DNA of 64,000 bases from an uncultured bacterium (GCA_902792085.1 CADAYE010000007.1:109146-173145); one strand, 5' to 3'; shown: positions 44,072-52,358, counted from the first letter of the stretch. The notes: generated by a model from the letters alone, not told the origin. Numbers and translations are program-made.

Positions 44072-44230
44072 TTAGTGTTTTTCATTTGCTCTTAATCGTT
44101 TTGTAATTTGTTTCATTTCTGTTTTTGTCAAGTATTTTGAAAATTGTGCAAATTCTTCCATAATATCCCACGAAGAATAATTGCCCTTTTCAACTTTCTT
44201 TATCCAATCATTGACTTCCTTGGTAAGCAT
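44072..44230 (-). CDS. Small hypothetical protein (52 residues)
   Basis: 52 residues, charged and helical (LTKEVNDWIKKVEKGNYSSW, then DIMEEFAQFSKYL), no signal peptide. GGAG lies nine bases before the ATG. A good promoter, TTGACA-17-TATCAT, lies just upstream, so the gene is probably real although short. Family unknown. It is separated from the secreted pair to its right by a strong terminator. Confidence 0.6.
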   Translation of the reverse strand: MLTKEVNDWIKKVEKGNYSSWDIMEEFAQFSKYLTKTEMKQITKRLRANEKH

Positions 44231-44260
44231 AATTCTTAACTCCGATTAAACGACATGCAC

Positions 44261-44289
44261 ATGATAATTATGCAGATAAAATTTGTCAA
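44261..44289 (-). promoter_or_regulatory. Promoter of the 52-residue protein gene
   Basis: TTGACA (44284-44289), 17 bases, TATCAT (44261-44266) on the minus strand, about 31 bases before the ATG. Confidence 0.65.
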
Positions 44290-44295
44290 GTCATA

Positions 44296-44325
44296 AAAAA
44301 AAAGCCGTTTTTCAAAAAACGGCTA
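44296..44325 (-). terminator. Terminator of the secreted-protein pair
   Basis: AGCCGTTTTT..AAAAACGGCT stem followed on the minus strand by nine T. It lies 230 bases after the stop codon of the nuclease-like gene. Confidence 0.85.
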
Positions 44326-44554
44326 CCAGACTTGGGGAGGAGGTATGAAAAACGAAAGTTTTTCATATCTATATTTTTAGTATCGACATATTTTTTTTTA
44401 ACTTTATTAAAAGGGTGAAATTATCCTCCAAATGGAGTAGAAAAATTGGGAATAATAAAATGTAACAGTAAAAAATGTCATAGTCGTACATGGCAAATAA
44501 TGATATGTACAACAATGACGGCTATATAATTGTAATTAACATAAAAATAATTTA

Positions 44555-44929
44555 TTATTTACTGATAACATCTGGATTAATTGTGTAGATGCGCAAATTA
44601 TTATCGGCAGCATAATGTAATCTTTGCAGATGCCGATTATCATTATAATTATTTTCCATTATAAGCACACAAGCGGGAGTTCTCTTTGTTTTCTTCCCGT
44701 AATATATCGCTTGACCTATACATTCAGCCCATTTTGGGGCAAAATCAAATTCGACGGCAAGATTAGGTAACAGACAATCAACTCTAGTATTATCATCAAG
44801 AATATATTCTATTTCCCCGTTATATTTGTCGCACCAATATTTTTGGTACACTTTTTCTTGATTTAAATGTTTTGCATAAGTGGATGATGTTGAAAATAAT
44901 AAAATTATAATAAAAATTTTGATTTTCAT
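44555..44929 (-). CDS. Secreted protein with a PD-(D/E)XK nuclease-like fold (predicted)
   Basis: 124 residues with a signal peptide (MKIKIFIIILLFSTSSTYA). The mature domain has GEIEYILDDNTRVDCLLPN, then AVEFDFAPKWAECIGQAIYY, then a beta strand ACVLIME and a C-terminal YAADNNLRIYTI. The D, E-x-D and K spacing is what a small PD-(D/E)XK nuclease core shows, but no activity can be claimed. The start at 44929 follows the stop of the Cys-rich gene by seven bases, so the pair is coupled. Families of this sort are, as I recall, often found next to CSHHGGV-type proteins. Confidence 0.65.
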   Translation of the reverse strand: MKIKIFIIILLFSTSSTYAKHLNQEKVYQKYWCDKYNGEIEYILDDNTRVDCLLPNLAVEFDFAPKWAECIGQAIYYGKKTKRTPACVLIMENNYNDNRHLQRLHYAADNNLRIYTINPDVISK

Positions 44930-44936
44930 ATTACGC

Positions 44937-45152
44937 TTAGCACCCGCAAGAAGGACTAATTGTTCCATCGCAGCATCTTAATCGCCCTGCATATTGATTA
45001 CATCCGCATACTCCGCCATGATGTGAACAGCATCCTGCTCGATGAATCTCATTTGGAGTACACCTTCCATAAGCTTTATTGAAATTTGCTTTAAAAAGTA
45101 ATGCCCCAGTAATCATAAAAAATAATAGGCTCAAAATCAGTTTTTTTTTCAT
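44937..45152 (-). CDS. Small secreted Cys-rich protein with CSHHGGV motif
   Basis: 71 residues. The signal peptide is MKKKLILSLLFFMITGALLF. The mature part has eight cysteines, in CTPNEIHRAGCCSHHGGVCG, CNQYAGRLRCCDGTISPSCGC. Such density suggests disulphides or metal binding. The ATG at 45152 is preceded by GGAG; a start 20 codons further upstream would spoil the signal peptide. It is the first gene of a two-gene unit with the nuclease-like protein. Confidence 0.72.
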   Translation of the reverse strand: MKKKLILSLLFFMITGALLFKANFNKAYGRCTPNEIHRAGCCSHHGGVCGCNQYAGRLRCCDGTISPSCGC

Positions 45153-45212
45153 ACTTTTCTCCAAATTATGTTCATACAATAGGAGAATAGAAAAATAGTG
45201 ATATAGTATCAA

Positions 45213-45527
45213 TTAGACTACCGTATAATTTTGTACTAAAAATTGGTTAGTCGGTCGAATTTACTAATTCTACAAATTATTATTGTTGGCTGGTAAGGTT
45301 AATCTGCTATTATTGGAAAGTTGCATGTAGGGCGCGTTTATACGCACCAAATATTTCCAATCATCTATTTTTGTATTTTTGTGTAATTCGCTACTAATTA
45401 AATTTGTTAAAAATAATTTATATAATAAATTGACACAATGTTGAAAATAAATACAATATTGCAGAATTGTATTTAGAATAATTGATAAAATTTTGTCGGC
45501 TAAAGCAATACCCTACACAACTAAAAA
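45213..45527. other. Gene-free stretch with small inverted repeats
   Basis: No gene is seen. ATTGGAAA..TTTCCAAT encloses GTAGGGCGCGTTTATACGCA near 45308-45350. An inverted pair AAATACAAT / ATTGTATTT lies at 45449-45474. The second could weakly terminate the minus-strand gene to its right, but the T tract is poor. Confidence 0.45.
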
Positions 45528-46436
45528 CTAACCTGCGATTAATTTTGCAAGCAATTCAGGGAATTTTGTAACAAGTGAATCTGCAAGTTTTTCGGTATCA
45601 ATTTGGGTGCATACAACCTGTAACAAATCAGGAGGAAGGTTTGTGAGCATTTTTTCAAGATATTCAGGTTTCATAACGCCCATTGCCTTTACAGTATCCT
45701 CTTTTTCTCTGTCTCTTGCTATCATGTGAGTATAGGCATCCGCATCAAAGTTCATATAATATTTGTTATCTGTACTTGTAATTAATAGCGTCAATTTTCG
45801 TTTTTGAGTAACATCAAGATTTCTCAATGCGTTTTTATAATCCAAATCACCAAACTGCGAAATGGTATTAACAAGTTCTGCCGCATTATTTTCTTCGGTT
45901 TCCTGCCCTGTAATACTTTCAATCATCTGACGCAGATAAGTCTCAGGAATTGATTTAAGATTTTTTAATACAAGTCCTTTATCCATATCAACACCTGTCA
46001 AAACTTTATCAAGTTGTTTTTCCGGCATACGCTCAATAACCTGACGCTCTGAAAACAACTGAAATACAACTTTTACCAATTCTTCTTTAGGTACTTTTTC
46101 AAGCATCTTCATAAGGCTGTCCATTGTAAAATACCTTAAACCCTGAACCAAATCATCTTTTTCTAACATTGGCAAAATTTTTGCAAGTTGAGCCGAAGTC
46201 ATCTGCTGCATAATAATAAGTTTGTTTTTCGGATTTGCTAACTGAAAAAGTTCAATAAGAATGGTAGGATTTGAAAACATGTCTGCCGCAAGTTGAATAG
46301 CGGCCTGATTTCCCTGTGCTGCTTCGGCATCAACAATCTCTTTGATACTTTTGTTCTCATACTCAAGTATCTTAGCAAGGCTAAGACCGAGTTTTGAGCG
46401 CAAATATTCTTGTGTTGCATCAATCGATAATGACAT
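45528..46436 (-). CDS. FliG/MgtE-N-like helical-repeat protein
   Basis: 302 residues, all helical, without signal peptide or membrane segment. Repeating units such as MTSAQLAKILPMLEKDDLVQGLRYF, KMLEKVPKEELVKVVFQLF and KQLDKVLTGVDMDKGLVLKNL have the Leu/Pro rhythm of the armadillo-like FliG and MgtE N-terminal domains. It lies about 1.8 kb from flhA on the other strand, so it may belong to the same apparatus, but the link is inference. GAGG precedes the ATG. No standard FliG motor motif is present. Confidence 0.7.
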   Translation of the reverse strand: MSLSIDATQEYLRSKLGLSLAKILEYENKSIKEIVDAEAAQGNQAAIQLAADMFSNPTILIELFQLANPKNKLIIMQQMTSAQLAKILPMLEKDDLVQGLRYFTMDSLMKMLEKVPKEELVKVVFQLFSERQVIERMPEKQLDKVLTGVDMDKGLVLKNLKSIPETYLRQMIESITGQETEENNAAELVNTISQFGDLDYKNALRNLDVTQKRKLTLLITSTDNKYYMNFDADAYTHMIARDREKEDTVKAMGVMKPEYLEKMLTNLPPDLLQVVCTQIDTEKLADSLVTKFPELLAKLIAG

Positions 46437-46625
46437 GTATAAACCTCATGAGTATCCTTATTATATATAACGGAATTTCTTAACCCGGAATTTAACAAAC
46501 TCTAATTATTGTTACATTAGTTAATAATAGTCTAATCACTTGTAAAATGGGGAAATCGAGCAAAATTAATTGTAAATTTTTCTTAACAATTACCCTGTTT
46601 TGTAACAAAAATTTACCCAAAGATG

Positions 46626-46643
46626 ACTTTATATAAGTAAGGG
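46626..46643 (+). promoter_or_regulatory. Shared upstream motif, copy 2
   Basis: ACTTTATATAAGTAAGGG, 22 bases before the ATG at 46666, matching 1715-1734 on the other strand except for a 2-base gap. Confidence 0.5.
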
Positions 46644-46665
46644 AACAACCAAGGGGAATAAAGTC

Positions 46666-46920
46666 ATGAGTTTTGATGTAAATATCGGAAGTGCAAAGCC
46701 GGTTATCAAAGCAGCGGCTAATACCAACAACGACGGCGGAAGCGGTGGTAATCTCGGTTATATGATGGGCGGAGGCGGTCAGAAGAAAAAAGAAAATCAG
46801 GGCAGCCTGTTTTCTTCAAAACCTGATTCTTTTGAATTATCTTCAAAATTACCACCTGATGATATAGATAAGACAGAATCAAATTCCTGGTTTAATAAAT
46901 TATTGAAAAAATTAAAATAA
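46666..46920 (+). CDS. Small Gly-rich hypothetical protein
   Basis: 84 residues: a soluble N-terminus, a Gly-rich middle (NDGGSGGNLGYMMGGGGQKKK) and an amphipathic basic C-terminal helix (NSWFNKLLKKLK). There is no signal peptide. AAGGGG stands nine bases before the ATG. It shares its upstream motif with the Q/P-rich gene at 965 and the ART-like gene at 47166. Function unknown; a non-classically exported protein is possible. A MITE follows six bases after its stop codon. Confidence 0.65.
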   Translation: MSFDVNIGSAKPVIKAAANTNNDGGSGGNLGYMMGGGGQKKKENQGSLFSSKPDSFELSSKLPPDDIDKTESNSWFNKLLKKLK

Positions 46921-46925
46921 ATTAA

Positions 46926-47093
46926 GGCAATTATATACTATTGCACGGCAGAATGTCATTGCGAGCCTGATAGGGCGTGGCAATCCAGCCTTTTGATTTA
47001 TTACTACCCCAAGGCATCAGAATTTTCGTTGAGCAATCCGTTGTCTTCGCAAAATGACAAACTATTTTACTGTAACATTGGATATAATTATCC
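46926..47093. mobile_element. MITE (family A), 168-bp copy
   Basis: Outer bases GGCAATTATATAC and, inverted at the right end, GGATAATTATATCC, with inner TTACAGTA-type sequence, match the ends of the copy at 8870-8990. The middle again holds GTCATTGCGAG..GGCAATCCAGCC. It is flanked by TTAA on both sides and carries no gene. Confidence 0.65.
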
Positions 47094-47135
47094 TTAATAC
47101 TTTTTTACAATATGACAATTTTTTGTAATAAAAAT

Positions 47136-47154
47136 ACTTTATATAAATACGGGG
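47136..47154 (+). promoter_or_regulatory. Shared upstream motif, copy 3
   Basis: ACTTTATATAAATACGGGG, ending 11 bases before the ATG chosen at 47166. Its GGGG also serves as the ribosome binding site. Confidence 0.45.
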
Positions 47155-47165
47155 AAAATATTGTT

Positions 47166-48107
47166 ATGGGAATACAAAAAGTAGCCTTTAATTTTATGGT
47201 TGAACGAGGCGGAAAACTCGCCAAAAGTTTGATATGTTCAAAACCGCAAAAAGCAGTTACAAATATTGGAGGGCTAAAATATTTCCCTAATAATAAAACT
47301 GATGCTTTTATAAAAAAAATTGATTCTTGGTTTGGGGCAGGAAGTAAAACAACTCCACCTTACGCTAATAGGCGTACAACAGTTGTCGCCGGACATCATG
47401 GCTTTCATGGTTGGAATACAAATTCCACAATTGAAGAAGAAATGAGAGTGTTTATGGAAAATTATCCGAATGCAACAAAAGAGCAAATTGCCAAAAAATT
47501 GGTAAGAGTAAAAACTAATATTGCAGAAAGCAATATTGATAGAATTGATACAAATAGGGATTTTCTTAAATTAGAACCACAACCCAAAGAATGTACAGTA
47601 TTTAGGGGTAGAAGCAGATACATTGGACAACAAAAAGGATCCGATTTTGATATTATTAAAAATGCACAAATTGGGGATGAAATTGTACCTACAGGTGCTT
47701 TTGCTTATGCTGCACATTTCAAACCTCAGGTAGCACAATATGTAGGAACAAGTGATAGAGAAACAATTGAAGGAATATTATACGAAATAGTTGTTCCAAA
47801 AGGTTCAAAAATTTCTGTGAATATGGAACATAATGGTGAAGCAGTTTTCCCTGCTTTATCAAGATTTAAATTACTACAAAAAGAAACACGATATATTCCG
47901 TCCATAAGAGATGAATTTTATAAAGTTCCAAATGCTCCAGTCAGACCTATTACTTATGTAAAAATGGAGTACATTCCTCAAATATCCGTATTTAATAAAA
48001 GATTAGAGGATATGACCGACTCCGAGTACAAAATATTGTTACAAAAAGCAATGGAGTGTAAAAATTGGAAAGAATTTGCAGATTTACCGAAAATCCTCGG
48101 TCTGTAG
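47166..48107 (+). CDS. ADP-ribosyltransferase-like protein (ART fold, predicted)
   Basis: 313 residues from the ATG after GGGGAAAAT; a start at 47112 would include the shared upstream motif. The C-terminal domain shows an ART-exotoxin order. The arginine is in CTVFRGRSRY (about 146-151). The central strand GAFAYAAHF (about 177-185) replaces the usual STS. The acidic end is HNGEAVFPALSRFKLL (about 222-237), where typical toxins have ExE. Not all catalytic residues are canonical, so activity is uncertain. There is no signal peptide. The last codons and stop may be supplied by a MITE end. Confidence 0.65.
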   Translation: MGIQKVAFNFMVERGGKLAKSLICSKPQKAVTNIGGLKYFPNNKTDAFIKKIDSWFGAGSKTTPPYANRRTTVVAGHHGFHGWNTNSTIEEEMRVFMENYPNATKEQIAKKLVRVKTNIAESNIDRIDTNRDFLKLEPQPKECTVFRGRSRYIGQQKGSDFDIIKNAQIGDEIVPTGAFAYAAHFKPQVAQYVGTSDRETIEGILYEIVVPKGSKISVNMEHNGEAVFPALSRFKLLQKETRYIPSIRDEFYKVPNAPVRPITYVKMEYIPQISVFNKRLEDMTDSEYKILLQKAMECKNWKEFADLPKILGL

Positions 48108-48221
48108 AATGTAATGTGTGCAAAGCGAGTTGCAGGATTACAAGTTGAAACGGCTGGATTGCTTCGGGCTTATGCCCTCGCAATTACAAACTATTTTACT
48201 GTAACATTCTGTATAATTACC
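48099..48221. mobile_element. MITE-like remnant (family A) overlapping the ART-like gene end
   Basis: The right end (48186-48221, CTATTTTACTGTAACATTC..TATAATTACC) matches the family A terminus. A degenerate inverted left end, GTAGAATGTAATGTG, begins at about 48103. The middle has GGCTGGATTGCTTC. If the left end is real, the stop codon of the ART-like gene comes from the element. Confidence 0.5.
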
Positions 48222-48225
48222 TAAA

Positions 48226-49026
48226 TTAATCTCTTTTTAGCGAACTGTCACGATAATGTTTTTTGATTTGCTCCTGCAAATCTGCAGAAATTTGTATATT
48301 TTGCAGCGACATATTATATTTTTTTAAATCGCCGATATTTTGCGTTTCGTCAAGCAAATTTTTTTCAGGCGGAAGTGCAACCGAATCTTTAACTTTTTCA
48401 AATTCCGTTTTTGCTTTTTTAGCAAGAATATTAGCAACAACTTCGTCCAAATCACTGCCGCCGGTTGAATATTTTGAAGCAATTTCATTAACGGTTTTTC
48501 CTTGAGGAAAAGTATAAAGCCAATTTACAGACAACCTGTCCCCGGGACCTACATGCATTATCCCTTTTTGATGTGGTGTATACATAATATCATTTTTAAA
48601 CGGACTGTGCCCTAAACCGATTGCGTGACCGATTTCATGCAAAATAGTGTGATATATTTCACCTTCGTCATTATAATCTGCGTGAACAAGTCCTTCTGTT
48701 AAACCGATTGTAACTTCTGCACTGTAAAGACGATTACTTCTGTCATACTGAAAAATACAATGACCTAAAGCCTGTCTTTGAACCCTTTTCCATTCGATAT
48801 TAACATTAGACGAAAGTAAATTATCAACAACAACAAAAGAAACTTTACCATTTGAAACCTTATGCCACTCATCAAGCGCCTGCCTTACCATTTGGCGATA
48901 CTTCAAATCCTGCCCCTGTTTTGAATAAAATTTCATCGGCTCAATAAACACTTTTAAAGGCATCGTATTCCAACGCATCAAACGACCGCCTTTTATTGAT
49001 TCTTGTAAATATGTTTTCTTTTGCAT
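48226..49026 (-). CDS. Matrixin-like zinc metalloprotease without signal peptide
   Basis: 266 residues from ATG 49026. The zinc-binding motif HEIGHAIGLGH (about 130-140) followed by the Met-turn in NDIMYTP is the metzincin signature and the upstream RWNTMPLKVFIEP is typical of matrixin folds. A longer frame to 49104 overlaps the divergent ybaB start and is not preferred. A TATACT box (49035-49040) sits eight bases before the ATG, so the message is nearly leaderless. Without a Sec signal it would need another export route or act inside the cell. The C-terminal 70 residues are charged and helical. Confidence 0.82.
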   Translation of the reverse strand: MQKKTYLQESIKGGRLMRWNTMPLKVFIEPMKFYSKQGQDLKYRQMVRQALDEWHKVSNGKVSFVVVDNLLSSNVNIEWKRVQRQALGHCIFQYDRSNRLYSAEVTIGLTEGLVHADYNDEGEIYHTILHEIGHAIGLGHSPFKNDIMYTPHQKGIMHVGPGDRLSVNWLYTFPQGKTVNEIASKYSTGGSDLDEVVANILAKKAKTEFEKVKDSVALPPEKNLLDETQNIGDLKKYNMSLQNIQISADLQEQIKKHYRDSSLKRD

Positions 49027-49084
49027 ACCTTTATAGTATAATAGAAATTGCACAAAAGTAAAACAGACTTTAAGGAGAGAAAAT

Positions 49085-49426
49085 ATGGGTTTAAATTTAG
49101 GCAACCTTATGAAACAGGTTCAAAATGTTCAGAAAAAAGCATCTGAAGCACAGGCAAGACTTGCCTCTATGGAATTGGTCGGCGAAAGTGCAAACGGCGG
49201 TGTTAAAGTAACAATGGACGGTCAGGGAAAATTCAAGTCAATTAAATTATCCGCAGAAGTTATCAATCCTGAAAATCCGTCAGCAGTTGATACAGATACA
49301 ATTGAAATGCTTGAAGATGTAATATCTGCCGCCATTAATGATGCAACTCAAAAAGCATCAAAAGAAATGGAATCAACAATGAAAAATGTTACAGGCGGAA
49401 TGAAAATTCCGGGATTGAATTTTTAA
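49085..49426 (+). CDS. YbaB/EbfC-family nucleoid-associated protein
   Basis: 113 residues, standard size. NLMKQVQNVQKKASEAQARLASMELVGESANGGVKVTMDGQGKFKSI is the typical YbaB sequence; the protein binds DNA as a dimer. GGAGAG precedes the ATG. recR begins three bases after its stop; ybaB-recR is a classical pair. Confidence 0.95.
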   Translation: MGLNLGNLMKQVQNVQKKASEAQARLASMELVGESANGGVKVTMDGQGKFKSIKLSAEVINPENPSAVDTDTIEMLEDVISAAINDATQKASKEMESTMKNVTGGMKIPGLNF

Positions 49427-49429
49427 GAA

Positions 49430-50029
49430 ATGATATATCCTAAATCAATAGCATCATTAATTGAGCAGTTTCAAAAATTTCCGTCTGTCGGACCTAAATC
49501 CGCACAACGTATGGCATTCTTTTTACTTAGAATGTCAAAGTCTGATGTGGAAAATTTTGCAAAAACAGTTATAGAAGCGAAAGAAAATACAAAAACCTGC
49601 GAAATTTGTTTTAATTTATCGTCTTCAAGTCCCTGCGAAATTTGTTCTTCAACTTCAAGGGATAAATCAACAATTTGTGTTGTTTCGGAATCAAAAGACC
49701 TGATAGCAATAGAAAAAACAAATGAATACAAAGGATTGTACCATGTATTGCAGGGATTGATTTCTCCGATGGATGGAATTGGTGCGGAAGACATAAGAAT
49801 AAAAGAACTATTGAATCGTTTAACAGACGAGGGGGTTAAGGAGGTTATTCTTGCACTCAGCCCGTCAGTTGAAGGAGAAGCAACAAGTTTATATTTGACT
49901 AAACTAATTAAACCTTTTGGGATAAAAGTTTCAAGGATAGCGTTTGGTTTACCTGTCGGGGCGGATTTGGAGTATGCGGACGAAATAACAATCGCAAAAG
50001 CTATTGAGGGCAGACACGAAATAAACTAA
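49430..50029 (+). CDS. recR: Recombination protein RecR
   Basis: 199 residues. FPSVGPKSAQRMAFFLL is the HhH region, CEICFNLSSSSPCEIC the Cys4 zinc motif, and ICVVSESKDLIAIE through LILALSPS-type VILALSPSVEGEATSLYL the Toprim domain. With RecF and RecO it loads RecA on gapped DNA. Directly downstream of ybaB. Confidence 0.96.
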   Translation: MIYPKSIASLIEQFQKFPSVGPKSAQRMAFFLLRMSKSDVENFAKTVIEAKENTKTCEICFNLSSSSPCEICSSTSRDKSTICVVSESKDLIAIEKTNEYKGLYHVLQGLISPMDGIGAEDIRIKELLNRLTDEGVKEVILALSPSVEGEATSLYLTKLIKPFGIKVSRIAFGLPVGADLEYADEITIAKAIEGRHEIN

Positions 50030-50179
50030 CAATTATTACTTTGTGGCAATATCTTAATTTTTGTTCATAATTTTGTTAAATTTATTGTACTTTTTATCTT
50101 TTTAAAATAGTATATTGTTAGGATTACACTATAAGTGTAAATTTATGTTTTAGGATTCAAGGATATGAGGTAAATAGAA

Positions 50180-51385
50180 GTGGAAAACATTGTAGCAGAC
50201 CTGTTTGCAGCCAAAGAAGCACCCGGCGCAAGTCACGGAACCAATTTTAAATCAAATATTAACCCTGCAAATATTAAAGTTGTCGGAGTCGGCGGAGGCG
50301 GTGGAAATGCCGTTAACCGAATGATTCGTTCAGGATTGTCAGGAGTTGAATTTTGGTTATTAAATACCGATTTACAGGCATTGGCACAAGGACAAACAAA
50401 AAACAGAATTCAGTTGGGTTCTTCTTCAACTCAGGGACTTGGCGCAGGGAATGATCCATCAGTTGGTGAAAAAGCAGCAGAAGAAGCACATCAGGAAATC
50501 ACTCAAGCCTTAGACGGTGCAGATATGGTATTTGTTACTGCCGGAATGGGTGGCGGAACAGGTACAGGTGCGGCTCCGGTTGTTGCAAAAATTGCAAAAG
50601 AACTTGGAATTTTAACAGTCGGCGTTGTTACAAAACCGTTTACACTTGAAGGAAGGAAAAGACAAAATCAGGCAAATGCGGGAATTGATAAATTAAAAGA
50701 ATATGTTGATGCCGTAATTGTTATACCTAATGATAAATTATTGCAGGTTGTAGATAGGCAATGCAGTTTAATACAGTCATTTGGAATTGCTGATGAAGTC
50801 TTACTTCAGGGTGTTCAGGGCTTAACAGATATTATTACAATTCCCGGTATTATCAATGTTGACTTCGCAGATGTTAAGTCAGTAATGTTATCTTCAGGTT
50901 CTGCTTTAATGGGTATCGGAAGATCTCAAGGAGAAGGCAGAGCAGTCAAAGCGGCTCAAATGGCAGTAAATTCTCAATTACTTGAATCTTCAATCAACGG
51001 CGCATCAGGAGTTATCGTTAATATTACCGGCGGTCCTGATATGGGGCTTCACGAAATCAGCGATGCCGCTTCTATTATTCATGATGCAGTTCTTGATGAT
51101 GCAACAGTTATTATTGGTACTGCGGTAAATGATACAATCAAAGACGGTTCTATTCAAATTACCGTTATTGCAACTGGGTTTGAATTGAGAAATAATTCTT
51201 CGAATTTGAATTTGGCATCATTCGGTTCAACTTCAAATTCTTCATTTGACGGTGATATATCAAGATTGAATGCTGCAGACTATTTTTCAGGAGCGTTCAA
51301 TAATCAATCAAAATCTGTTTTAGATAGTGGAAATATAAGTAAAAACTTTACAAATATTGAAATTCCTGATTTCCTAAAAAGATAG
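50180..51385 (+). CDS. ftsZ: Cell division GTPase FtsZ
   Basis: 401 residues starting with GTG, preceded by GAGG. The tubulin signature [15 protein letters not shown] and the N-terminal [18 protein letters not shown] nucleotide-binding loop are intact. The T7 region (VNVD-type [13 protein letters not shown]) and the short conserved C-terminal tail IEIPDFLKR, which binds division partners, are present. The variable linker before the tail is short (about 60 residues). It forms the Z ring. No ftsA or ftsQ is adjacent. Confidence 0.97.
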   Translation: MENIVADLFAAKEAPGASHGTNFKSNINPANIKVVGVGGGGGNAVNRMIRSGLSGVEFWLLNTDLQALAQGQTKNRIQLGSSSTQGLGAGNDPSVGEKAAEEAHQEITQALDGADMVFVTAGMGGGTGTGAAPVVAKIAKELGILTVGVVTKPFTLEGRKRQNQANAGIDKLKEYVDAVIVIPNDKLLQVVDRQCSLIQSFGIADEVLLQGVQGLTDIITIPGIINVDFADVKSVMLSSGSALMGIGRSQGEGRAVKAAQMAVNSQLLESSINGASGVIVNITGGPDMGLHEISDAASIIHDAVLDDATVIIGTAVNDTIKDGSIQITVIATGFELRNNSSNLNLASFGSTSNSSFDGDISRLNAADYFSGAFNNQSKSVLDSGNISKNFTNIEIPDFLKR

Positions 51386-51416
51386 TTATAAATAATAAAT
51401 AATAAATAATAAAATA

Positions 51417-51444
51417 AAAGGACAGAAATAAATTTCTGTCCTTA
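51417..51444. terminator. Bidirectional terminator between ftsZ and the secreted protein gene
   Basis: AAGGACAGAAA / TTTCTGTCCTT stem with a TAAA loop, followed by T-rich bases on both strands, between convergent stop codons. Confidence 0.8.
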
Positions 51445-52236
51445 TTATTCGCTCAAAATTGATATATTCATCAATTCTATATCGTCATAATCAAGGTGGT
51501 TGCTTGCATAGGTATTATGCCCTGTCTTAATTGTAATCTGATTTTTTGCATCAGGTTTTATTAGTGAATTTGGAATTTTAATTCTTTGCCCGTCACCGTT
51601 AATTTTAATTTCTCCGATTTTTTGGTTATTAAAAAAAATTTCGGTTGGAGTAGAATATGCAGAGGTTCTGATATTATTTTGTCCCATTTTTTTTGCAAGC
51701 AGGGTATCAAGTCCGCAAATCGATCCTATGCACAGATAATTTGCACTTTTTTTTGCATTACTTGTCATAATAAAATCTTTTGAATAACTTGCGCCTGAGG
51801 ATTTTAATTTAAAATCACGAGCAGAGGCTGAATTTTTGGAAAAACTGTTATCGCCGAGGTGAATTATTTCAGAATCAAGATTTATGTCAAAGGGTTCTGA
51901 TTGTGCAATTTCAATTTGCATAGGGCTATTAAGACTTTTGTTATTGTTAATTGTGAGAGAAAACGGTCTGTAACCTTCTTTTTCGACATTCAAAATTGTT
52001 GGTTGTTTAATTTGAATATCGGGGAGTTCAAAGTTGCCGTTCATATCTGAGAATGTACGAAATTTTTGTTGAGGAATAGAAATTTTGGCAAATTCAACAG
52101 GTTGTTTTGTTTGTGCATCAATAATTTTATTACTTTGCTGCTGTCCGATTTTTGTAACACCGCCTGAATATGTAGTTGCATATACAGGTATAGTTAAGAA
52201 TATAAGAGATAATAATAAAATTTTCAATTTGCTCAT
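51445..52236 (-). CDS. Secreted protein with carboxypeptidase-regulatory-like beta sandwich
   Basis: 263 residues from the ATG giving a signal peptide (MSKLKILLLSLIFLTIPVYA). After the signal, VTKIGQQQSNKIIDAQTKQPVEFAKISIPQQK then FSDMNGNFELPDI and VEKEGYRPFSL match the CarboxypepD_reg-like domain, a beta sandwich in secreted proteins. The C-terminal half looks beta-rich too. A longer frame to 52395 would run antisense over tRNA-Leu and is rejected. Role unknown, probably periplasmic or surface. Confidence 0.78.
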   Translation of the reverse strand: MSKLKILLLSLIFLTIPVYATTYSGGVTKIGQQQSNKIIDAQTKQPVEFAKISIPQQKFRTFSDMNGNFELPDIQIKQPTILNVEKEGYRPFSLTINNNKSLNSPMQIEIAQSEPFDINLDSEIIHLGDNSFSKNSASARDFKLKSSGASYSKDFIMTSNAKKSANYLCIGSICGLDTLLAKKMGQNNIRTSAYSTPTEIFFNNQKIGEIKINGDGQRIKIPNSLIKPDAKNQITIKTGHNTYASNHLDYDDIELMNISILSE

Positions 52237-52310
52237 ATAAGTGTTATTAAACAATTTTAGGTAAAAAATATTCTCATTTCGGAAAAAATTGGAATAATTA
52301 TAATTTATTG

Positions 52311-52338
52311 TTGAAAAATAATATTTTTTTGATAAGAT
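52311..52338 (+). promoter_or_regulatory. Promoter of tRNA-Leu
   Basis: TTGAAA, 16 bases, TAAGAT, ending 20 bases before the tRNA. Confidence 0.6.
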
Positions 52339-52358
52339 TAATTTACGCATACCAACAA

